The notes beneath the pieces were generated by a model. That model worked only from the letters and a program-made list of their open reading frames with translations. It was not told where the DNA came from and did not search any database. This document shows positions 35,901-45,400 of a stretch of 53,954 nt of DNA, in pieces. Position numbers and translations under genes: made by a program. Each line of letters begins with the position of its first letter. Positions within the stretch are counted from its first letter, which is position 1. The DNA is from Candidatus Desulfosporosinus nitrosoreducens (GTDB lineage Bacteria; Bacillota; Desulfitobacteriia; Desulfitobacteriales; Desulfitobacteriaceae), in assembly GCF_030954495.1 (NCBI RefSeq), contig NZ_JAVHUW010000055.1, positions 1 through 53,954 on the forward strand, written 5' to 3'.

Positions 35901-35995
35901 ACAAAAAAGGCAAAGATGCCGACAAGGGCTGTCGTGCACAGAAGTATGCAGACTAACAGTATGATCATCTGCTTCCTATTTGTTTTCTCCCTCAC
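32906..35995 (-). CDS. Hybrid sensor kinase with 7TM-DISM sensor and two kinase modules
   Basis: 1029 residues. In order: one membrane helix (12-30), an extracytoplasmic jelly-roll sensor of the DISM type (about 45-190), seven membrane helices (about 210-420), HisKA with the phospho-His in SHELRTPLSG (near 446), HATPase (about 555-665; GGTGLGL), a receiver (about 700-815; LLVDDDP, Asp near 749), then a second, LytS-like kinase (QIKPHFLFNTLNAISS near 840) with its own HATPase to the C-terminus. Two different histidine kinase types in one chain is unusual. DISM sensors often bind carbohydrates or other small ligands outside the cell. It overlaps the SARP-like regulator gene by four bases. Confidence 0.92.
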   Translation of the reverse strand: MREKTNRKQMIILLVCILLCTTALVGIFAFFVKNTGRLRPEKGVLDLQSWRPEQDGVLSLSGEWDFYWERFPTFQEINAKAPAPDVTADIPNVWNRYKIDGKNPPGYGYATYVLQVVNAPQGQSLALRIPTFSTAYELYIDNRLISGNGRVGRDVKQSVPWYRPLTATFTPEHADFYIIVHVSNYIYSRGGMWYPLILGTPGQIQSADRAVINKDLFLMGALAVMAFYYLNIFLLRREDKSSLYYVFMCLTLALRTLVYGDYMIYKVVPFITFHAIIVIEYLTVLWFPIFAASMIGELFPEERSLKVLRVFLFYALVMTLVFLGTPIVFFTQLVYVLDIVALIIGAYPILCAARAFLKEKKYALTVLLGTLPVIESAAYDMLYQNNRIYSSVGELMPVGLFLLLLMQSFVLARRSAEAFRSVKALSQKLLKLDKIKDEFLANTSHELRTPLSGILGITEAMLKGSDGELNSRQQQNLATIAGSSRRLANLVNDILDYSKMKNGDILLHIRPIQIEGLIHTLVGVFQQLSRSKEYEVISDIPDGLPPVLADENRVVQILYNLVGNAAKFTVQGCIKISVRKMSNMLEVCVSDTGEGIPADKLTDIFKSFEQVDNSLTRRHGGTGLGLPITKQLVELQGGAIRVESHPGAGSRFYFTLPVVDPAAVPVEPIRAEREPDHLALELAAAIGEPPAVKKETAGSVQILLVDDDPVNLQAASSILRLGGYGVTAAVSGKAALAELVGRRDFSVVVLDVMMPEISGYEVCRKIREDRPGFELPVLVLTAKAATEDVVLGFEAGANDYLPKPYEPEELLARVKTLAELKASVDKAMAAETALMQAQIKPHFLFNTLNAISSFCDSDPARAQQLIDDFSSYLRRSFDFKSLESYETLDRELALVNSYVQIQKARFGEGLRVQFDIDETVNSKLPVLSLQPLVENAISHGLRKKGRSGSVVISVKRTAAGVLVAVEDDGQGIPADKLKTLLTSESGRGLGLWNIDRRLKKFYGRGLTIASVPGRGTRVSYIIPAEGEVN

Positions 35996-36554
35996 TGCAA
36001 CACCTTCTTTGTCGTTTTCCGGCTATGAGCTAATGATGTTTCTCAATCAATCATCTGTCCCATTTTCTTTACCCAGTCCGATCAAGCCTGATTTTCCCGG
36101 TTGGGGATTTGGGCTGCTAATCAGCCTTACCCGGTCTGATACAAAACAACATCTTCCTTTTATTGTATAGAGCGCCACTTAACCATCACTGAACAGCTTC
36201 AGGCGGCAAAGCAAAGCTTTTTTTAATTCTTTCCCAAAGCTGAGCAGGTCTTCTCCAGTACCAGATCGGCTTCCTAACCCTCCATCAGTTGCGAAGCCAT
36301 GCCGACGGGAATTGTTGCTGTTAAATTCACCACTGGTACGTTTCCGATATTATCTTTCTAAAATTATATCAAAATGTAAAAAAACTTAAACTCTAAGAAT
36401 TTAAGCCTCTTTAATTATCCCGGAGGAGAAAACCGGATAGAAAACGCCTTTTTTCACAGGAGGTCTAGGATTTGTATTTCGAAGAGCATAGGCGAGGCCT
36501 ATGCCTTGCTGTGAATACAGAGGAGTTTTAGATTTCACACTCTTCTCATTTTTA
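35996..36554. other. Intergenic region upstream of the hybrid kinase
   Basis: About 560 bases. The minus strand at 36230-36350 encodes a protein-like stretch (PVVNLTATIPVGMASQLM, then stop and EADLVLEKTCSALGKN), which may be a gene remnant. A perfect hairpin GCATAGGC-GAG-GCCTATGC lies at 36486-36504. Direct repeats of GAGGNNTTNNGATTT type flank that hairpin. No intact gene was seen. Confidence 0.35.
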
Positions 36555-36583
36555 TTGTCAACTTGATCAAAATCCTATATAAT
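36555..36583 (+). promoter_or_regulatory. Consensus sigma-A promoter upstream of katG
   Basis: TTGTCA and TATAAT are separated by exactly 17 bases, close to the ideal vegetative promoter. The next gene downstream on this strand is katG, 490 bases on. Confidence 0.7.
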
Positions 36584-36586
36584 AAG

Positions 36587-36605
36587 AATTGTAATCATTA
36601 CAATT
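36587..36605 (+). promoter_or_regulatory. PerR/Fur-like operator
   Basis: AATTGTAATCATTACAATT is a perfect 9-1-9 palindrome. Its core TTGTAATCATTACAA matches the PerR box TTATAATNATTATAA at 13 of 15 positions. It begins three bases after the -10 box, covering the start of transcription, the expected place for repression that is lifted by peroxide. Confidence 0.75.
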
Positions 36606-39267
<2,662 letters not shown>

Positions 39268-39357
39268 AACCCAGTCTAAAAGGCGCTGCTGTCCTGCCCA
39301 GGAATTGCCGGCTGCAACGGATACTCCTCTACTAATAAGTCAAATAATCTTTTCTGC

Positions 39358-39389
39358 AAAAAATCCCCCGATCAGCGGGGGATTTTTTT
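39358..39389. terminator. Bidirectional terminator after katG
   Basis: AAAAAATCCCCCG pairs with CGGGGGATTTTTTT around ATCAG. It is a textbook hairpin between the convergent katG and flavin reductase genes. Confidence 0.92.
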
Positions 39390-39412
39390 GTCACTCCAAT
39401 ACCCTTAACCCT

Positions 39413-39997
39413 TTACAAATCAATTTCCTCTTTTATTGCGGTTTTGCTATACCCCGCCGATCCCAATCTTTCTCCCAGAGAACGATATTCCCCGAAAGTA
39501 TATCCATAAGGTCTTATTCTTTCCACATCAGGAACCCCATTTTCTTTAAGCACTTCCTCATCATAATGGGTGGCCACAATTTCTGCCACAAAGATATCGT
39601 GGCTGCCAAAATTTAAAATGTCCTTCACTTTGCATTCTATATTAACAAAACATTCCTTGATTAAAGGAGCTTTTACAACACTTGCCGCTATCGGCGTCAG
39701 ACCGGTTTCCTGAAATTTATCGACATTTCTTCCCGAGACAATTCCACAATAATCTGTGATCTTGGCTAAATTCTCCGAAGGTATATTGATGACATACTCC
39801 AGCGACTCTTTTAAGAGCGAATGAGAATATCTTGCCGGATGTACGGCAATGTATACTGTAGCAGGACTGTGACTAAAAACACCCGTCCAGGCTATTGTAA
39901 TAATATTGGGACGTTGATCTTCCGCTTTTACTGTTACCAGTACAGCCGGCTCCGGTAAGGGTGAAACATTGATTTTGTTGATGATTTTTTTACTCAT
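39413..39997 (-). CDS. Flavin reductase-like FMN-binding split-barrel protein
   Basis: 194 residues. The FMN-binding split barrel is recognisable from PAVLVTVKAEDQRPNIITIAWTGVFSHSPATVYIAVHPARYSHSLLKES, followed by FVINIP-like and CGIVSGRNVDKF blocks. Family members reduce flavin with NAD(P)H for partner enzymes or simply carry FMN as redox proteins in anaerobes. ATG at 39997 follows AAAGGGAG by eight bases; GTG at 40006 is an alternative. It is divergent from a TetR regulator with candidate operators between them. The partner is unknown. Confidence 0.88.
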   Translation of the reverse strand: MSKKIINKINVSPLPEPAVLVTVKAEDQRPNIITIAWTGVFSHSPATVYIAVHPARYSHSLLKESLEYVINIPSENLAKITDYCGIVSGRNVDKFQETGLTPIAASVVKAPLIKECFVNIECKVKDILNFGSHDIFVAEIVATHYDEEVLKENGVPDVERIRPYGYTFGEYRSLGERLGSAGYSKTAIKEEIDL

Positions 39998-40187
39998 ACT
40001 ATCCACTCCCTTTTAATTTATGGGAATTAAACACTTGATTAATACCTCGGTAGGTTTCCCCAAGCATCTGCCGGAGTCTCAGGGATTGCAGCGCGAATAA
40101 TTTTATTTCTCAGTCTGACTCCGGCAATTTGAGCTTCGGAAAATAGGTCTTTCAATCTCAACCCTCCTTGTGATAGGCTTACGTTTC

Positions 40188-40221
40188 TTGACACCAGTCC
40201 TTTAATAGACTACAATCTATT
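40188..40221 (+). promoter_or_regulatory. Promoter and candidate operator of the tetR gene
   Basis: TTGACA (40188-40193) and TACAAT (40211-40216) are 17 bases apart. The inverted repeat AATAGA-N6-TCTATT (40204-40221) covers the -10 box. A perfect 12-bp palindrome, TGTCTATAGACA, lies at 40314-40325 next to the ribosome binding site. Either could bind the TetR protein. Confidence 0.55.
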
Positions 40222-40337
40222 CCTAGACACGAGTTTATTATATTGATAAGCTCTTATCCCAGCAACCAGCAATCATGAGACTAAAGTCTGTTATGCAACG
40301 AACCAGACAACCATGTCTATAGACAAGGAGAATTCAG

Positions 40338-40886
40338 ATGAAAGACCGGCGTGTAAGAAAAACAGAACAAGCGATTCAAGCCGCTTTTGCCAAGCTGTTA
40401 TCCGAAAAGAGCATGGAGAATATCACGGTAAAACATTTATGTGAAACAGCCGACATTAATAAAAGTACCTTTTACCTGCATTATAAAGATATTTATGATT
40501 GTGCCGATTGTCTGCGGGATGCCATCGTCGATGAATTAAGCGCAGTCTTTGCACCGTATAACTTTGCTGAGATAATCGCTAATTTTTCGCTTATCCTGGA
40601 AACTATTATGGACATTTTCGAAAAGAACAGAGAACTTTATATGCCCTATCTTAAATCCCCAAGCCTCTCATCCAGTTTATGTAAAATAAAACAGTTGATC
40701 TTGGAGAAGGTCTTGGCCAGAGTGGATGATAACGACCGTAGTAACGAAATATGCCGCTGCACTGTTTCTTTTGTTATAAGTGGCATTATAGGTGTCCTTG
40801 AACAACATGAATTTGCTGAAATTAAACAGCAAGCCATTTTAGCCCTGGCTGATAAAGTCCAAAACGGATTTGCCTGCCACCAATAA
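40338..40886 (+). CDS. TetR/AcrR-family transcription regulator
   Basis: 182 residues. The N-terminal helix-turn-helix is clear (TEQAIQAAFAKLLSEKSMENITVKHLCETADINKSTFYLHYKD). The C-terminal ligand-binding part is all helical and of the type seen in YvdT/DhaS-like Firmicute TetR proteins. ACAAGGAG precedes the ATG. It is divergent from the flavin reductase gene and probably represses it and itself (inference). The ligand is unknown. Confidence 0.92.
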   Translation: MKDRRVRKTEQAIQAAFAKLLSEKSMENITVKHLCETADINKSTFYLHYKDIYDCADCLRDAIVDELSAVFAPYNFAEIIANFSLILETIMDIFEKNRELYMPYLKSPSLSSSLCKIKQLILEKVLARVDDNDRSNEICRCTVSFVISGIIGVLEQHEFAEIKQQAILALADKVQNGFACHQ

Positions 40887-40959
40887 AAAAGAGGGGCAAC
40901 ATGCCCCAAAGCCCTTAATACAAGGCTATTTTCCCTTCTGCTCTCCTTCGGAACTTCGA

Positions 40960-41010
40960 AGATTCCTCAGCCGCTCTTGACTCACCGCTTGCCAAAGCGG
41001 CAGAGGTTCG
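40960..41010 (-). repeat. Decayed fragment of the dispersed repeat
   Basis: CAGCCGCTCTTGACTCACCGCTTGCC with AAAGCGG is the tip of the large hairpin of the repeat family. Both outer arms are missing, though TGTCCGCTGACAAAT at 41150-41165 may be a displaced outer arm. Confidence 0.6.
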
Positions 41011-41176
41011 CGCCATCTTTCCGCTGCTTCTCTTAAAAGCCGGTAAGCCCTTGGCTCCAATTTTAGCAAACAATTCTGCCCTCAGCCAGATTATTTTCTT
41101 GACATGTTTGTCGAAGATCATTAGTGCGCTTTTCCCTTTTAAACAGCTATGTGTCCGCTGACAAATTGGAATTTGA

Positions 41177-41743
41177 CTATTGTATATTATACTCGAAATC
41201 TGTTCTTTCAAGAAAATACAGAGCCATTTCGACCTTATCGCCATTTTCATTGGCAAGCGTGTGAATTTTACTTTTTTGGAAACCGTTCTTCTCAAGTAAC
41301 TTTACTGACCTGATATTTTCGGTACGCAAATCCGCTACAATTTTACCTAATTTCATGCCCCCAAAACCATACCTAATTACTGAATGTACGGCCTCCTGCA
41401 TGAACCCTTTTCCCTGGAAGAATGGTAAAAGATCGTATCCGATTTCTGCGCAACTTCCATCTTCTGAGATATTCCACAAACAGATGCTGCCTATAAATTC
41501 TTCTGTTGAAGTTAGCGAAATTGACCACATAATACACTGGCCGCCTTCTAAGTCATGCTCTATTCTTTGAATATAACTTTTGGCCTCATTAACTGTAGTA
41601 TACTGTTTGATTCCTGTATATTTAATCACATCACAATTAGAGCGAAGCGCAAATATTCCGTCAGCATCCGCTTGAACTAATTTTTTAAGTGTAAGACGCT
41701 TCGTTTTTAATTCCGGAAAAGGCCAAAACCGAACACTACCCAT
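41177..41743 (-). CDS. GNAT acetyltransferase, RimJ/RimL type
   Basis: 188 residues. The N-terminal LKTKRLTLKKLVQADADGIFALRSN pattern and FIGSICLWNISEDGSCAEIGYDLLPFFQGKGFMQEAV (acetyl-CoA motif near 95-115), followed by NIRSVKLLEKNGF, are diagnostic of the RimJ/RimL subgroup that acetylates N-termini or small amines. ATG at 41743 is preceded by GAGAGGG; an earlier in-frame ATG at 41761 has no good site. The substrate cannot be told from sequence. Confidence 0.9.
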   Translation of the reverse strand: MGSVRFWPFPELKTKRLTLKKLVQADADGIFALRSNCDVIKYTGIKQYTTVNEAKSYIQRIEHDLEGGQCIMWSISLTSTEEFIGSICLWNISEDGSCAEIGYDLLPFFQGKGFMQEAVHSVIRYGFGGMKLGKIVADLRTENIRSVKLLEKNGFQKSKIHTLANENGDKVEMALYFLERTDFEYNIQ

Positions 41744-42189
41744 AATTTCCCTCTCGTTCATTCTTATTATAAATTATCAGCAGTTCCAAGCTGCTATGCA
41801 ATTTCCTGTTCTCCGGGTCAACCTCGCCCGAGTGACTTTTACTTTTACTGTTACGATTGCATTCTACCACAACACCTTGCGCTGCTTTGCTTCCCCGCGA
41901 AATCTTTTCATGGTCTGCTCCGCTGCCGCTATCCAATCAGGATCAGCGGGTATCTGGACACATGGGAAAAGGTGAGCTTCGACGACAGGCGGCAGGTGTT
42001 TTTTTAGTTCCTTGCGTTCAACAGGCTAAAGCCGATAACAGAAAGCAGGCCGACGGCCTGCTTGAAATATTGCCCTATATAATCGCTATTTAATTTAAGA
42101 AGGAATTTTTAGACTGGACGCCTTATTTTCTTTAGCTTCCGCCCCTGTAACTTAAGGAATGAGACTGAAAAGCTAGAGCCCATACTGCC
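41744..42189. other. Intergenic region between GNAT and Tag
   Basis: No gene was seen. A hairpin AAGCAGGCC-GAC-GGCCTGCTT lies at 42043-42063; it has no clear T-run on either side but is a candidate terminator. The remainder shows nothing. Confidence 0.4.
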
Positions 42190-42750
42190 TCAGCGGTTCA
42201 GGGAATGGCAAGGGCATGTCTTTATATGATCGTCTACCAGGCCGATGGCCTGCAAAAAGGAATAAACGATGACAGGACCAACAAATTTAAAGCCTCGTTT
42301 CTTCAGATCTTTACTAATCTGTTCCGACAAGGGAGTCTGCGCAGGCACTTGCCCTTCGGATTCCCAAGAGTTTATCAGCGGATTCCCGCCGACATAATTC
42401 CAGAGAAAATTTGCCAAGCTGCCAAATTCCTTTTGTATATTGAGGACGGCCAGGGCATTGCTTCTGACGGACTTCAGTTTAGAGCGGTTTTTGATAACAT
42501 TGCAGCGCTCCGCGATGGTTTCCAAGGCTTCATCCGTCAGAGTTGAGCAATAGGCAATGTCAAAATGGTGAAAAGCGCTTTGATAATCTTCTCGTTTGCC
42601 AAGTACTGTCTTCCACGACAATCCGGCTTGAGCACCTTCTAAAGTAAGCATTTCAAAAATATAGGCATCCTCATGGCTTGGCACACACCACTCATTGTCA
42701 TGGTAACGTTTCATCAATTCATTATTTCCGGGCCAGAGACAGGCACCCAT
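42190..42750 (-). CDS. tag: DNA-3-methyladenine glycosylase I
   Basis: This enzyme removes 3-methyladenine from DNA. It is 186 residues with a helix-hairpin-helix fold. The zinc ligands of the family all fall at expected positions: Cys4, His17, His175 and Cys179. Other signature parts are YHDNEWCVPSHEDAYIFEMLTLEGAQAGLSW and GFKFVGPVIVYSFLQAIGLVDDH. It belongs to a different fold from Mpg at 14.2 kb, so the organism has two independent routes for this lesion. The upstream region is a 15-bp tandem repeat. Confidence 0.96.
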   Translation of the reverse strand: MGACLWPGNNELMKRYHDNEWCVPSHEDAYIFEMLTLEGAQAGLSWKTVLGKREDYQSAFHHFDIAYCSTLTDEALETIAERCNVIKNRSKLKSVRSNALAVLNIQKEFGSLANFLWNYVGGNPLINSWESEGQVPAQTPLSEQISKDLKKRGFKFVGPVIVYSFLQAIGLVDDHIKTCPCHSLNR

Positions 42751-42776
42751 GAAGAACCCCCCCCATCATTACACAT

Positions 42777-42870
42777 CGATAGCAATAATATAGATATCAT
42801 TGCTATCGACATCACCACTATAGATATCACCACTATAGATATCATCACTATAGATATCTTCAATATAAAT
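42777..42870. repeat. 15-bp tandem repeat upstream of tag
   Basis: Six 15-base units, the best being ATCACCACTATAGAT twice and ATCATCACTATAGAT once, with degenerate units on both sides. The first part also forms an inverted repeat, TCGATAGCAAT/ATTGCTATCGA. It lies 27 bases upstream of the tag start. The rest of the gap to 43071 contains no gene. Confidence 0.85.
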
Positions 42871-43071
42871 ACTTTTCCTCAACTTTTCAAATTCCGCGGC
42901 TGCATCTTTTTCTATAGTCAGTATAGGCTTGTGCCTTTACAAAAGCAAGACAATGACAAGGGCATGCTCCAGAGCAAATTACTTACTGCCATCATCCTCT
43001 GCAACGAAAATCCTGCTTTTTGCTCCTGCCCGCCGGTTCCAAGCCACTGCCGGGCAGGAGCAGTGCCTTTA

Positions 43072-44469
43072 TCAGGGGGCGGTTGAGCGCAGCTTATTCG
43101 TCAGGAACAAGGCCGGAATGATGCCAATCACCATGAAGATTAAGCTCGCCAGAAATCCCGCGTGATAGGCGCCGGTAATGTTGGCGGCTGTGTCCATCTT
43201 CCCGCTCAGGGCACTGCTTACCACCGTCGCCAGAATCGCGGAGCCAAAGGCGGCGCCGACGTTTTGGATAATGCGGGTGGCGATGCTGGCTTGCGGAACT
43301 TGCGGTTTTTCAAGCCCTACATAAGAATCGCTCATGACTGGAATGGTCACCCCGCCAACACCCATGCCGCGTACGAACAGAACGAGCCAGATCAGCCATT
43401 GCCCGGTCCCGACATTAAAGAAGACGAAGGGCAGCGTGCCAAGGATTGTTACCGCAATCGAGGGAAGGACGACAAACCGGGCGCCTATCTTATCCGTCAG
43501 CTTTCCGACCAGAGGTCTTGTCACCAGCATCCCTACACCCTGGGGAATCAGCCAAAGTGCCGAGGTGATGACGTTCAGTCCGCGCACATTCTGAAAAAAC
43601 ATCGGAAACAGAAGCATGGGTCCGTTGGTGGCAAATCCGGCCAGGAACAAGGCGATAAAGGCAGCGCTGAAGTTTTTGGAGCCAAACAAATTCAGCGGAA
43701 TCAAGGCCCGCTCTTTTCTTTTCCAGGCGTAGAAGACATAAGCGAGCAAGGAAAGAGCGCCGATGGCCAGACTTAAAATGCCGGTTATCTGATTGCCCGA
43801 TCCTTTAATTTCCGTCACGCCAAAGATAAACATGCCCGATATCAAGGCCAGCAGCAGAACTCCCAGCCAATCCATTTTCGCCTTGGTATTTGTCGCTGCA
43901 AATTTTGGCAGCTTCCACTGCATCAAGAGCAGGGCGATGATCCCCAGCGGAAGGTTGACAAAAAACAGCCAGTGCCAGCTGAGGTGCTGTAAAATTAAGC
44001 CGCCGATGATGGGACCGACAATGGGGCCGAAAACAACGGGGATTCCCACAATGGACATTAAGCGGCCAAGGTTGCTTGGCCCCGCAAGCTGCACGATCAT
44101 GGTGGTCAGGGTGGGAATCAGCAGCCCGGAAGCGAAGCCCTGCAGAACGCGAAAGGCAATTAAGCTTTGGATATTCCAGGCGAGGCCGGAAAGCAGCGAG
44201 GACAGCAGGAAGAGCCCCAAGGCATTCATAAATACCTTCTTGCCGTCAAACTTTTGGATCAGCCATCCGGAAAATGGGACGGCAATACCCAAAGCCAGGG
44301 TGTAGCCGGTCACGACCCATTGCATGACTGCAAACGTTGTTGAGAATAGTTTGGCTAAATCATTAACCGCTATATTGACAATAGTGGCATCCAGCATGGA
44401 AGGAAATGCTCCCAACACCAAGATCAGCGAGATGCCGACGATACCCTGCGGAAGCTTTTCTTTGGTCAT
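43072..44469 (-). CDS. MFS multidrug exporter, DHA2 (EmrB/QacA) family
   Basis: 465 residues with about 14 membrane helices, the DHA2 arrangement of proton-driven drug exporters. Motif D1 (LDATIVNIAVNDLAKLF) follows helix 1, motif A-like sequence follows helix 2 (SGWLIQKFDGKKVF), and motif C lies in helix 5 (GPIVGPIIGGLIL). ATG at 44469 is preceded by GGGGTTGGAG. It is divergent from a TetR gene, the usual pairing of an exporter with its repressor. Substrates are unknown. Confidence 0.93.
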   Translation of the reverse strand: MTKEKLPQGIVGISLILVLGAFPSMLDATIVNIAVNDLAKLFSTTFAVMQWVVTGYTLALGIAVPFSGWLIQKFDGKKVFMNALGLFLLSSLLSGLAWNIQSLIAFRVLQGFASGLLIPTLTTMIVQLAGPSNLGRLMSIVGIPVVFGPIVGPIIGGLILQHLSWHWLFFVNLPLGIIALLLMQWKLPKFAATNTKAKMDWLGVLLLALISGMFIFGVTEIKGSGNQITGILSLAIGALSLLAYVFYAWKRKERALIPLNLFGSKNFSAAFIALFLAGFATNGPMLLFPMFFQNVRGLNVITSALWLIPQGVGMLVTRPLVGKLTDKIGARFVVLPSIAVTILGTLPFVFFNVGTGQWLIWLVLFVRGMGVGGVTIPVMSDSYVGLEKPQVPQASIATRIIQNVGAAFGSAILATVVSSALSGKMDTAANITGAYHAGFLASLIFMVIGIIPALFLTNKLRSTAP

Positions 44470-44487
44470 AACTCCAACCCCTTTCGG

Positions 44488-44555
44488 TACATATTGTATC
44501 TTATCGACTCGATTATCATACACCTTTTAAAAATAAAGTTCAATATGTATCTTAT
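44488..44555. promoter_or_regulatory. Candidate operators between MFS and TetR genes
   Basis: TATCTTATCGA and TCGATTATCATA form an imperfect inverted repeat at 44497-44520, and ATTGTATCTTAT (44493-44504) recurs as ATATGTATCTTAT (44543-44555). A TATAAT -10 box for the tetR gene is at 44571-44576, so the second site overlaps its -35 region. Confidence 0.5.
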
Positions 44556-44612
44556 TTTTCCAAAACATGCTATAATGCTTTTAAACATTTTAGAGATAGG
44601 AGATGTACGGAG

Positions 44613-45212
44613 ATGAAGGAAGCCGACAGAAATCGGCGCAGGCGCGGAGATGCGCTGATTGAAAGTATTTACGACGCTACCGTAGAGGTCATCAAAGAAG
44701 TCGGTTACGCCAATCTCACATTTCAATTAATCGCGCGGGCCGCGAAAACCAGCCGCACGGTGCTCTATCGCCGCTGGACAACAACCTTGGATTTAATTCA
44801 CGAAATCATGGCCTATAAAACGACGGAGGCCCTGGGCGGCGATCTAACAGACAAGCTGGAGAATACGGGGAGCCTGCGCGGGGACTTCTTGCTGCTGCTC
44901 ACCCTCTATCAACGATTCTTTTTCGAAGTCGGTCCGGAAATCATGAACGCTTTCTTTTTTGAGTTGGGCCAAAACAGTGCGGGCATAGCGGAGATTAAAA
45001 GAAAGGCGACCGAGAAAAACATCCTGACCATGAGAAAATTGCTGAGCTTCGCCCAAGCCCGCGGCGAGAAACTAAAAGAGGTCAGCGCTATTACACTGAC
45101 CTTACCTTTTGATTTGATTCGTATAGAACATATCCTGCGCCAAGGTACCCTCGACGAAAATCAGTTGGGATTATTGGTTGAGGAAATATTGCTGCCGGTA
45201 TTCAGGGCCTGA
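44613..45212 (+). CDS. TetR-family regulator of the MFS exporter
   Basis: 199 residues. The helix-turn-helix covers about 15-62 (ALIESIYDATVEVIKEVGYANLTFQLIARAAKTSRTVLYRRW). The C-terminal part has the TetR_C_16-like helical pattern of QacR/AcrR relatives. It is divergent from the DHA2 exporter with paired operator-like sites in between, so it probably represses the exporter until a drug binds (inference). The ribosome binding site TAGGAG lies a little further upstream than ideal. Confidence 0.93.
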   Translation: MKEADRNRRRRGDALIESIYDATVEVIKEVGYANLTFQLIARAAKTSRTVLYRRWTTTLDLIHEIMAYKTTEALGGDLTDKLENTGSLRGDFLLLLTLYQRFFFEVGPEIMNAFFFELGQNSAGIAEIKRKATEKNILTMRKLLSFAQARGEKLKEVSAITLTLPFDLIRIEHILRQGTLDENQLGLLVEEILLPVFRA

Positions 45213-45269
45213 ACTGCCGTTTTGATGTTAATCATGTCCAATTTTTGTCTCCGCCATGCCCAAGCCAAA

Positions 45270-45400
45270 TTTATCCAATGCCTAATCCGCTCTAAGACTC
45301 CCGCTTCGGCAAGCGCTGAGTTAAGAGCAGCTAAGTCCCTGGATAAGGGCGACTAAGATTCAGATAGAGTTAAAACTCCACCTGAATCAAGTCTGCTTTA
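45270..45400 (+). repeat. Dispersed structured repeat, copy 6 (full length)
   Basis: A full copy. The hairpin tip has a changed pair (CAAGCGCTGAG), and the outer start is altered to TTTATCCAATGCC. Its final TTA is the TAA stop codon of the LysR gene on the minus strand, as in copy 4. Confidence 0.92.

Noticed and set aside
42673..43086. Plus-strand frame with IDITT-like peptide repeats
   Set aside because: The repeats come from the 15-bp DNA tandem repeat. The frame overlaps tag in antisense and has no ribosome binding site.
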